Shown here: in pieces, positions 23,251 through 33,400 of the stretch
Layout: each line of letters starts with the position of its first letter
How positions within the stretch are numbered: the stretch's first letter is position 1
DNA from: Strigamia acuminata
Taxonomy: Eukaryota > Arthropoda > Chilopoda > Geophilomorpha > Linotaeniidae
Length of the DNA: 64,000 bases
Direction of reading: 5' to 3'
Assembly: GCA_949358305.1 (NCBI GenBank)
Contig: OX442316.1
Location: 1,860,001-1,924,000 of the forward strand
Program-made: the position numbers and the translations under genes
The notes under the pieces: model-generated
Told to the model about the DNA's origin: nothing
The model's database searches: none
What the model saw: only the letters and a program-made list of their open reading frames with translations

Positions 23251-24427
23251 AATGTTGGAGATGAACATAGCCACTGCCAATTTAATATCTATTTTCCTGC
23301 AGGTCCCAAGGCCAGGCCAGACAAGATCAAATTTTATGCAATGCAAATATCTCTTGACAATAGATCCCAACAGGATGCCAATAAAACAACCGCGCATAAA
23401 AAGACACCAGAAGGTTAAGGAAAAATTGTTACATAAAATAAACAAGAACCGGGACAGAAATCTCTACCGGTGATAACACGAGAACTTGCCGCTAACTTCT
23501 GTCAGGTCTATGATTTGGAGTTTTATTAGAGAGATGGTTTTAATATTTTTTCAGTTGTTACACTGGAGATTTAATATTGGCAATGGCTATTATTAAATTT
23601 TCCCATTACTAGGCAGTTCATTTGTTTATTTAATGTTTCTATATATAGGATTTCAGCATTTGGTTGTTAAGATGCTATTGGGAAATTTTTAATCCATTGA
23701 TGTGACTTTTATTTTCAATTTCTCAACAATTTCCAAGGAATGATAAAAAAAAATAGAAATATTGAATTACAAATTTTTTTTTTTTTTTTTTTTTTTTGGT
23801 GGAAAATTGATAATTATGCAACAAAGAAATTATGAAATGCCGTTAAAAGTTTGTACGAATTTTTATTTTATTTATAAATAAATGTACATTTAATATTTTC
23901 AGGAGGCCAGAACTCTAATTTTGTGTCGCTAACCCACGGCAACGGACTGCCAAAACCGAAAAAGTAAAGAAATGGGTGTACTATATTTCCTGAACATATT
24001 TTCATTGGTAAAATGAACTTTGAACTGATATACACATTATTGTTAATCTGAAAATTCTAGAGCAACCACTCAAGATAAGAAATAATTTCTAATAAAACAA
24101 AAACTAGACTTTGTAACGGAGAGAAAAATAGAAAGAAAAAAACACTTTTCTTGCCATTGGAATCAACCAAACAAGAAGTACAGTAAGTGGTTAGATATTA
24201 ATTCTTAATTCTTAATTCCGTTTTGGGGGAATTTATTTAAATTTCCTATTTGGTGCTTTTGTAGCAAAGAAATTTCCTAAGCAGCAACACTGCCAATTTT
24301 TAAATTTGGCATTTTTTCAAATTTAAAGAAAAAAATGTATGAATATACGAAATTTGTGCTTTCTTTCTTTCAAATTGATTTTTCTTCCACTTTAAATCCT
24401 CATTATTTTGAATTTACGAGATGTTAA

Positions 24428-24451
24428 TGACGTAATATAGATATTACGTCA
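24428..24451. promoter_or_regulatory. Perfect inverted CRE-like site upstream of the transporter
   Basis: Two 11-bp arms (TGACGTAATAT and its exact complement) separated by two bases. Each arm contains a TGACGTAA half, the motif bound by CREB/ATF and PAR-bZIP factors. It sits about 400 bp upstream of the transporter start codon. The regulatory role is inferred from motif and position only. Confidence 0.45.
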
Positions 24452-24770
24452 CTTGATCTGCTTCGAGAATAAAACTAGTTATTAAAACCTTCGCCAGGGC
24501 GGCGCTGTTCCGAATCTCTTCCCGGAATCTCGTATTTCGGAAATCCAACTGTCTTGCAGCGAATGCCTAGTTTTGGCTTAAAGCGATAAACCGTTTAAGG
24601 CGATACATATTAATGCCATGCTTCTATTAAGTCACGCTTCAGCATCAAACTCGCAGACACAGCCAATAAACCGTAAGTTAGCCTCACGCTTGTAGAGGGT
24701 ATCGCTTTCTGTCCAAAAATGTCGGATGCGCGACCGGGTCGATGACACTCGCAACAATTCCGCAGTTTTG

Positions 24771-24777
24771 TTCAGTT
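24771..24777 (+). promoter_or_regulatory. Possible initiator (TTCAGTT) of the transporter gene
   Basis: TTCAGTT matches the arthropod initiator consensus (TCA-G/T-T). It lies about 75 bp upstream of the ATG in a locally GC- and CpG-richer stretch (24490-24800), which fits a short 5' UTR. There is no clear TATA box at the usual distance. Confidence 0.35.
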
Positions 24778-24851
24778 TTTTCGTGGAATTTCTTTGTTTC
24801 TCGGGTTATATAAACGTTTTAATTTATTCATGATTTTCTCCAAGGTGCAAG

Positions 24852-27800
24852 ATGAAGTTTGACGACGTTTTGAAGATATTAGGAGAATTTGGCCCGTACC
24901 AGAAGCGCATCTATCTATTATTATGTTTGCCTGCAATCAGTTGTGCCTTACATAAATTAGTATGGGTCTTCGTTGGAGCCATTCCCCAATATAGGTAAAT
25001 GCAACTGCGCATGCGCGTTGGGTAAGTTAGCTCCTCTGCGTCCTAGATGGTCGTGATAGGGATGGCCGCGCATGCGCAAATGAGTTTTTGGTGGTTTTAA
25101 TCGTTAAAAATTGATTATTTATTTATTTATTTGAAAGATGTTCGACTTTTATCGATGAAGTGTTCAATCAATCGTTGCCGTACCATTTACCCGATCAGAT
25201 ATTGAATTTTACGATTCCATTGATCGCGAAAAACAAATTGGATCCGTGCCATTACTATGTGATGAATGAGACGTTCGGTCGGATTGATTCGGATTCGGTT
25301 TCGCTGACCTCATGGCCGGTCATTTTACAAAATATTTCGACCGGGAGAAAGGAAAAATGTTCGTCTTACGTCTACGATAAATCGGTGTACGAAAACAGCG
25401 TCGTCAGTGATGTGAGTCAGTTGGTATTACAATCGCCTGAATCTTTCCCAACGGCGCCCCATTTTGATTCTTCCTGAATCCCATCTGAATCCCGAATCTC
25501 AGATTTGGCTAAGATTTTGCGAGGTTTTTTTGCAATGATGGAAATCTCGTGTGGCCCAAGATTTTGGATTTCGAAATCCTGGAAATCCAAGAAATCTTAC
25601 AAATCATCTCAGAAATTGTAGAAAAATCCAGCAAAATCTTTAAAGAAATCTGCCGAGAATTTGCCGGGAATCTTGAAATCTTCAAATCCACAGCAAATCT
25701 CTGAAATCTTTCGTAAATCTTCGAAATTTTTTGAAATCATAAAAATCCTAGAAATTCTGCAAAATCTTTTAGAAATCTGTCTAAATTCTTGACAAATCTG
25801 CCTGAAATCCTGCGAAATCCGCCAGAAATTTCTGAAATCTTTCACGGATTTCCAAATGTCGTACGGGATTTTAGTGATTGGCTACTTCTCAGTTTCGTGG
25901 GATCTTGGAAGATTTTGAATAAGAATTGGTCCGGCATTCTAAATTTTTCTGAATCTCTCCTGAATCCTTTTGAATCTTTTCTGAATCTTTTTGAATCTCT
26001 CCTGAATCTTTCTGAATCTTTCTGAATCTCTCCTGAATCTTTCTTAATCTCTCCTGAATCTTTCTGAATCTCTCCTGAATCTTTCTGAATATTCTGAATC
26101 CTTTTGAATCTCTTCTGAATCTTTCTGAATCTCTCTTGAATCTTTCTGTGTACCTTTCCTGCATCTTTCTAAATCTCTCCCGAGTCTTCATCTGGATCAC
26201 AGAAATATGATGAAGATCTAGGTCGAACTGGTGGCGGTTTGAACTTTGAATAACTTGAGTTTGAATTTTTCAGTTTGATTTGGTTTGCGATCACAATTGG
26301 CAGAGGGCGTTAGTGCAGTCGTTGTTTATGGCCGGCGAATTTGTCGGTTCGCTGGTTGCCGGTACTATATCTGACAAGTAAGAATTTGGTAGGCTATGTG
26401 GGGATGTTTGTAGGTTATTTTAAATAATTTATTTATTTATTTGTTTTTTAGGTTTGGAAGACGGAGAGTGTTTTTTACTGCGTGTACATTGCAAGCTGTT
26501 TTTGGAATTCTTAGCGGAGTTGTTTCGAATTATTATCTTTATCTCATCTTTAGGGCCTTGGTTGGGTTGTTTACACCCGGAGTGTTTCTCGTTGGATTTG
26601 TTATCGGTAGAGTAATTGAATTTTTGTGCTGATCTAGTCGAAATTACCTTTTGCATTTTGGATTGGCAAGTCTAAAGTTTTAATTTTAGAGCCTAAAATT
26701 GACTTGTTTGATCTAAAATTGAATCTTTTGATCGAAATTAAATTTTTTTTTATTTAAAATTGAATTTTTGAACTAAAAAATTGAAGAAAATTGAATTTTA
26801 TGGCCTAAAATGAGTCTAAAATAAGTTTTAGGCTGTAATTTTCAATTTTTAGGTTATTAAAGACTAGGTGCATTCAAAAAGTCTAAAACGTATGCAAAAC
26901 TCGTTTCGTGTTTGAACGTGACGTCATTGCCATTGAATAACATTCCCAAGTTATTCAATGGGAATGACATCACGTATTTTTGTCTTGCAAATAAATTTTT
27001 GAGTCTAAAAATTGAGTTTCGAGCCTAGAAATACAGTAATTTAGCATAAAATTGAATATATTGCGTAATAATAATAATAATCATTATTATTTTATTTAAA
27101 TTTAGGATTGGAATTGGTCGGTCCAAGTCGCCGCTTGTTTGCGGGAATAGGTTGTCAGTTCTTTTTTGCAACCGGTTATTTACTGACGGCGGGCGCAGCT
27201 TATCTCATACGAGAATGGCAATATTTACAAATCGCAATTTCTGTGCCTGGGTTACTCTTTCTGTCTTATTGGTGGTTCATACCCGAATCGGCGCGCTGGT
27301 TGCTTGCCAAAAGGAAAGTGAAAGACGCAAAAATATTACTCGGCAAAGTGGCTCAGGAAAACGGAACTAAATTACCCGAAAATTTTGAAGAGGTAAATGA
27401 AATTGAATGAAAATTGATCAAAATTGGATTAAATTAGATGAAAATTGATCGAAATTGGAGGAAATTAGATAAAAATTGATCGAAATTTGATGAAAATTGA
27501 TCGAAATTAGATTGAAATTAGATGAAAATTGATCGAAATTAGATTGAAATTAGATGAAAATTGATAAAAATTAGATTGAAATTAGATGAAAATTGATCGA
27601 AATTGGATGAAAATTGATCGAAATTGGATGAAAATTGATCGAAATTGGATAAAAATTGATCGAAATTGGATAAAAATTTAACAAAAATTGATGAAATTAG
27701 ATCAAAATTTAATTAAAGTTGATGATATTTGAAGCAATTTGAAGAAATATTATGATATTTGATGAAAATTTGATGAAAATTTAATCAGAATGGATGAAAA

Positions 27801-29455
27801 CAGATCAAATTAGATCAAATTTTATGAAAATTTAATGAAAATGAATGAAAACAGATCAAATTTTATGAAAATTTATGAAAATTTATCGAAATTTAATGAT
27901 AATTCACGAAACTTACTGAAATTATTCATTTTAGCCTGATCTGCATTCGACTGCAAAAGAGGAGGATAATCCATTGTTGTTATTCAAATACCCCAATCTG
28001 AGAAAAAAGTCGCTGATTATTTTTTTTAATTGGTGGGACTGGTTTCTTAACAAAATTAAACAATTTATTTATTTTTTCTGTATTTTTGTTTGTTTTTAGG
28101 TTTGTAAATAGCGGAGTTTATTACGGTTTGGCACTGAACACGTCGAATTTGGGTGGGAACGACTACGTGAATTTTGTGATAGCAGCTGCGCTGGAGTTTC
28201 CGGCTTATACTTTCTGCATTCTTGCGCTGAATAAACTGGGCAGAAGGAACCCGTTGTCGGGATGGCTGCTCATAGCTGGGGTATCGTTAATTGTCACTAG
28301 TTTCCTTAATGAAGGTAATTATTAGAAATGGATTATTAAAGCTGTAGAAATTGTAATTTTTAGACATAATTTTTGCTTTTTTCATTAAGACGTTGTAATA
28401 TTTGCACTTCCTTTGGGCTAGCAGTTATTATTATTGCATACTGTTGGTCTAAAAATTATCATTTCTACTTACCGTATTTTATCAATTAAGAGCCGCGGTT
28501 CTTATTCAAAACTGCCATTTTTGTCAGCAATTACAATTTCGGTTCTTTGTTTGTTGCATTTGTTTACTGTAACAAACGTAGTCTGAACGTCACGAACGAA
28601 GTATACGTTTGTCGTTCGTAGGTTAAATACCGAAACAATACTGTACTTTTGCAAAAATACGGTATTTTTTTGCTATAAAGGCGAAAAGTTTTGCACTATT
28701 TGGTCTAAATATGAGAGATTTTTAATTATTTGGTCTAAAAATGTGAGAATTTTAATTATTTGGTCTAAAAATGAGAGAAATTTTATTTTTTGATTTAAAA
28801 ATTCCACAATTTTTATTTTTTGATTTAAAATTTATGGTCTAAAAAGAAACAATTTTGCAATTATTGCATGTAAAAATAAGTTTTGTAACTAAAATATAAA
28901 TTCTTAAGTCAGTTTTCATATTTTTCATCTAAAACAAACAATTTTTTCACAAAATTAATTAGTTTTTGTTTTAAAACGTCTACTTTTCCATAAATTATCA
29001 ATTATTTCACTTTAAAGCAGAATTTTAGCGTTTAAAAACACATTATTTCATCCCAAAAAAGTAATAATAGAAAAGAAAAAAAAACATTTCAAACCGACTC
29101 CATATTCTAAAAATAAACTTTTCTTTCAGATAATTCGCTCGCTTTAGTCATCCTAGCCATGATCGGCAAGTTCGGAATAACAATCTCATACGCCGTCATC
29201 TACATATTTTCCGCCGAACTCTATCCGACCGTTGTCCGCAACCTGGGCATGGGAATGAGCTCCACCTGTGCCCGATTGGGCGGCATCATCGCACCATTCG
29301 TCATATTACTGGCCGATGTTAACCGAGTCTTACCTCTAGTCGTGTTCGGCGTGGCAGCGGTGCTCGCTGGAATCCTGGCTCTTTTTCTGCCGGAGACCAA
29401 GGGTGCCAATCTGCCGGACACGCTGGAAGAGGGCGAACAGTTTGGCAAGTCATGA
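24852..29455 (+). CDS. SLC22-type organic cation/solute transporter (MFS)
   Basis: A 12-TM major-facilitator plasma-membrane transporter of the organic cation transporter family, which moves small organic ions; the substrate cannot be predicted. Exons: 24852-24994, 25138-25411, 26274-26377, 26452-26606, 27106-27392, 27935-28032, 28100-28314, 29130-29455. Together they give 533 aa, normal for the family. Family motifs appear in order: N-terminal MKFDDVLKILGEFGPYQKR, a large Cys-containing loop after TM1, GRRRVFFTA after TM2, PESARWLLAKRKVKDA before the central loop, WFVNSGVYYGLALNTSNLGG in TM7, and AELYPTVVRNLGMGMSS in the C-terminal half. All phases agree and no lesion was seen. The start fits because it opens the conserved N-terminal motif. 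Confidence 0.93.
25500..26180. repeat. Degenerate repeat tract in a transporter intron
   Basis: The intron after the second transporter exon holds diverged gaaatctt-type repeats (25500-25850), then a cleaner array built on tctctcctgaatctttctga (25940-26175). The strand asymmetry (pyrimidine-rich on plus) creates spurious open frames on the minus strand. Confidence 0.8.
26870..26985. repeat. Dispersed inverted repeat, copy A (copy B near 60640-60740)
   Basis: The segment beginning aggtgcattcaaaaagtcta matches, in opposite orientation, 60640-60740. Inside it the stretch from acgtgacgtcattgccattg to atgacatcacgt folds into a hairpin with about 26-bp arms. It lies in a transporter intron and is probably a MITE remnant. 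Confidence 0.65.
27395..27690. repeat. Intronic tandem repeat, gaaattggatgaaaattgatc unit family
   Basis: About 14 copies of a roughly 20-bp unit (ttagatgaaaattgatcgaa) start immediately after the donor at 27393 and decay toward 27900. It is non-coding. Confidence 0.85.
28472..28662. mobile_element. CCGTATTTT MITE in the last transporter intron
   Basis: Starts CCGTATTTTATCAATTAAGA and ends ...GCAAAAATACGG, with TA on both sides. It is closely similar to the element at 13538-13781, sharing cagcaattacaatttcggtt in the body. Confidence 0.75.
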
Positions 29456-30217
29456 TTTCTGCTAATCATTTAGTCATCACATTTATTTGTATGATATTCA
29501 TGAGTTTTCTAAACATTTTTTTTTTTTAATTTTAACTTTAAAATAATTTTTTTTGTGTTAATTTTTTTGTAAAAAGGGGATTGTTTATTCTAATGTTTAA
29601 TTTAAAACAGTTGTAATAATACGATGTATAAAGCATGTATATAGAATTTATATTTTATAAAATTTATCTGGTGTGGTCTAAATGCTTTCGGCTTTTGTTA
29701 CTGAAGAAAGTCGGCAGAAAAATCTGCGTATTGCCGAGCTGGAGTAGAGATAGAATTTCTGCTTTAAGGAGCACAGTCGAGCCGTTGTTTTTCTCGAATA
29801 TCTCTACAATGGTGGCAGATGCGCATTTAGATGCGATAATTAATCGATCGATCGGAAATGAACTAAAAATTTGATCGATTATTACAGCAATGTGCCACCG
29901 TTGGAAAGATATGGGCGAAAAAGTCTCGGGAATGAACTGCAGGCTTGTAACATTTGTTGCTGTCAACATCTGGAATGGAATGTGCACAGAATGCTTGACG
30001 GCTTCCCTGCATGACATTGGTAATGGCTCGTAACTACGGTAGTCAAGAGAGCAACATAGCCGTCTGATATCTGAAAATGGTTGCGTTGACCAAGAAATAC
30101 CATAAAGAATAAGCTGACCAAATTTCTTGGGGAGTTATTGCTGCTTCCGTTATTAAGATATTCCATGCTGATATTATAATAAAGATACTAATTTGTTCAT
30201 TCAAATGAAAAGTTTCA
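29456..30217. other. Spacer between the transporter and the DEG/ENaC array
   Basis: A convergent spacer that should hold the 3' UTRs of both flanking genes. Open stretches of up to 117 codons exist on both strands (29635-30017), but they have no recognisable family and no splice context, so I do not call a gene. An AATAAA-type signal for the minus-strand gene lies at 30218-30223. Confidence 0.5.
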
Positions 30218-30223
30218 TTTATT
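30218..30223 (-). other. Poly(A) signal of DEG/ENaC copy 1
   Basis: tttatt on plus is AATAAA on minus, about 220 bp after the stop codon. The same signal in the same conserved context occurs in copy 2 at 53198-53203. Confidence 0.5.
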
Positions 30224-30444
30224 CTCTTTCTCAAGAATGATTACGGTAGAGTATTAGGGAAAAAGTTACAGTATTATAATAAAACGACCAGATTAATAAA
30301 TGAACTAGGAAGTTTAAACTGCAGAAAAAAATTGGGAAATGATGAAAATAAGAAAATGAGCTGTGGTGGAAACTGGGAACTAATGGATTCCATAGGCAGA
30401 TAAGGTTTTTAAACTTGGAATGGATGTGCACATTAACACTGTAA

Positions 30445-33400
30445 CTATTTTATCTTTCCAAAGAACCAAACTGATAAACATCGGAAGTGACGTGCAAGGA
30501 TTAATACGGATGTGGACAGTGCCAGCCCAAATATGTTTCCAATATCACAACACAGAGCAGTAAAAGAATATTTTTCAACTTCGATTAAGTTTTCTATTAT
30601 GTTGCTTGGCATCCCAAATGCAAAATAGAAAGGAGTTCCCACCGGTTGGGGTTGATTGAATGAAATAAAGGTGTAAATTGTTTCTTCACAGGGTGGAAAA
30701 CATTCACATTTTTGCAATTCGTCTAATACAATTGTTAAATATATTTTCCGCGACTGTTTAGCGGTTTCGGTTGAATCGCAAGACGCCATCTCATTCCGGA
30801 TAAAAGGCAATCTAATAAGTAGGGTCATTAGTAATCAGAATTGGTTTAGGCCGAATTGGTTTATGAAATGCAAGGAAAGTCAAGACCTGAAACGAAGAAA
30901 CGCATAGAAATTACTAAATTAGCGCAGGGCCCTTATTAGTAACTATTAACTTATTGTTGTTTAATTGGTTAAATATTAAATGTTTGCCCAATATTTCTTT
31001 ATACCGTGTTTTTAGATATCAAATATGGTTCCATACTGTCAACATGAGGCCAATATCTTTTTGTATTAAACCTTCAATTATTCTAAGATTGTAGTTAATA
31101 TTGGGCCATTATTGCAAAATGTTGACATTTTGTTATTGACCCAATATTTACAGCAAAGGAAAAACCACCAAGGCAGCACACAACAATAAGTAACATCTGA
31201 TGTCAAACACAAAGTTGTGCTCCGGTCACTCGAGTTCCCTTAGTGAAAACCGACATAAACCAATACGGCGTAAAAGCGTCAACAACAAATTGCATACTTG
31301 CACACTTGGGCATTTTGCAGTTTCTCTTCGAAGCAATCTTTTCTGCATTGATCGTATTGCTGTTTTGTCACGCAGCGATGAACTTGAGTATTCAACCTTT
31401 TAATCTGTAAAAAACAGAATTGATACACTTGCCGATTTACGGATTTATGAATCTCACCTTTTTAATACGCATTTCATTAAATACGCTCGAATGAACCGGT
31501 ATATCGATTGCACTGGAGACTCTGTAGTCTTCTGATTGTGGGTCTTCTGTAAACGTCTAAAGATTTCAAGAAAAAAATTTGTGTAGCTTTTTAATACTGC
31601 CTTATAAGGTAACTTATATGGAGATCCAGAAAAGGGAGGGAAAATGCTTGACTTTAACTTTATTCAGCACTTACAAGGGAACCACATGAATAAGTCATTT
31701 TAGATTTTGGCCAAATTTTGGCCAAATGATGTCTAAAGTGAGCTTAATAATTGCCTAAATTTTTAAATCTCCATGGTCAGCTAATTAACCATGGTAATTA
31801 TCCCAAATCTGTACTCTTTTTGGGCTCTATACTCTGTCTGACCTTAAGAATAAAGAAAAATCCCATTGGTCGAGGCCTTTTCACTGGTGTAGTGATACCA
31901 AAAAGTGGAGCAATACACCACGTTTTAATAAAACATCAGGTTTTATTAAGCCTGATGATCCTAAAATAAAGTAAATAAACAATGGTATTTTGGTATGTTA
32001 TTTTTGTATTTTAGTTTGGTATTTTGGTTTGGTATTTTGGTACAGTATTTTGGTACAGTATTTTGGTACAGTATTTTGGTTAGGTATTTTGTTTTGATAT
32101 GGTATTTTGGTACCATTGGTACCAAATATGTTTTGGTACCAAATATGTTTTGGTACCATATATGTTTTGGTACCAAATATGTTTTGGTACCAAATATGTT
32201 TTGGTACCAAATATGTTTTGGTACCAAATATGTTTTGGTACCAAATATGTTTTGGTACCAAATATGTTTTGGTACCAAATATGTTTTTGGTACCAAATAT
32301 GTTTTGGTACCAAATATGTTTTGGTACCAATGGTACCAAATATGTTTTGGTACCAATGGTACCAAATATGTTTTGGTACCAATGGTACCAAATATGTTTT
32401 GGTACCAATGGTACCAAATATGTTTTGGTACCAATGGTACCAAATATGTTTTGGTACCAATGGTACCAAATATGTTTTGGTACCAATGGTACCAAATATG
32501 TTTTGGTACCAATGGTATTTTAGTATTTTGGTATGGTATTTTTGTACCATTGGAACCAAAATATATTTTGGTACCATTGGTATCAAATATATTTTGGTAC
32601 CATTGGTACCAAAATACCATACCAAAATACCAAAATACCATACCAAAATACCAAAATATATTTGGTACCAATGGTACCAAAATACCATACCAAAATACTG
32701 TACCAAAATACCGTACCAAAATACCAAAATATATTTGGAACCAATGGTACCAAAATACTATACCAAAATACCGTACCAAAATACCAAAATATATTTGGTA
32801 CCAATGGTACCAAAATATATTTGGTACCAATGGCACCAAAATACCATACCAAAATACCATACCAAAATACCGTACCAAAATACCGTACCAAAATAGGAAA
32901 ATATATTTGGTACCAATGGTACCAAAATACCGTACCAAAATACCAAAATACCATACCACAATACCATACCAAAATGCCATATCAAAATACCATACCAAAA
33001 TGCCATACCAAAATACCATACCAAAATGCCATAACAAAATACCATACCAAAATGCCATACCAAAATACCATACCAAAATGCCATAACAAAATACCATACC
33101 AAAATGCCATACCAAAATACCATTGTTTATTTACTTTATTTTAGGATTATTAGGCCTAATATTAGGCTTAATACTGCTAAATAACAACTGGAATTAGAAA
33201 ATCGTCTGCGCAGAATGGGATTGGCAAACTATAGAAAGGAACTACTTTCGCTTGTGGGTTCACACACTCCACAGTATGGAGTAATTAGGCTGGATTTTTC
33301 TTTATTCTTAAGGTCAGACAGAGTATAGTAGACATTTTGAGTGAAAAGGCTGTGTAGGGATATGGTAAACAACTGGTTGCTGAGCAACAACTCCAGGAAA

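Larger units (their letters stand above)
20150..24427. other. 3' region of Dscam and intergenic spacer
   Basis: AT-rich sequence downstream of the Dscam stop. It probably holds the 3' UTR; several AATAAA-like signals occur, but none can be chosen. It contains the minisatellite at 20760-21150, a MITE at 23050-23250 and homopolymer T near 23770-23797. A short open segment at 23904-23967 behind a good acceptor could be an alternative terminal exon, but its frame does not continue the main tail. Confidence 0.6.

Noticed and set aside
23904-23967. Candidate alternative last exon of Dscam
   Set aside because: It has a good acceptor and an open 20-residue stretch, but the phase from exon 19695-19776 leads to a stop after a few residues. 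The exon at 20053-20149 fits better, so it was not listed as coding.
25609-26200. Arg/Glu/Ser-rich minus-strand open frames
   Set aside because: Intronic degenerate repeat of the transporter gene. The strands mirror each other and no family is recognisable.
29635-30017. Overlapping 79- and 117-codon frames between the transporter and the channel array
   Set aside because: They are open on both strands over the same stretch, with no recognisable domain, splice context or conservation with the other array spacers.
31961-33144. Very long open frames (up to 384 codons) on both strands
   Set aside because: They are produced by stop-free tandem units inside a foldback transposon, occur in several frames at once, and encode only simple repeats.
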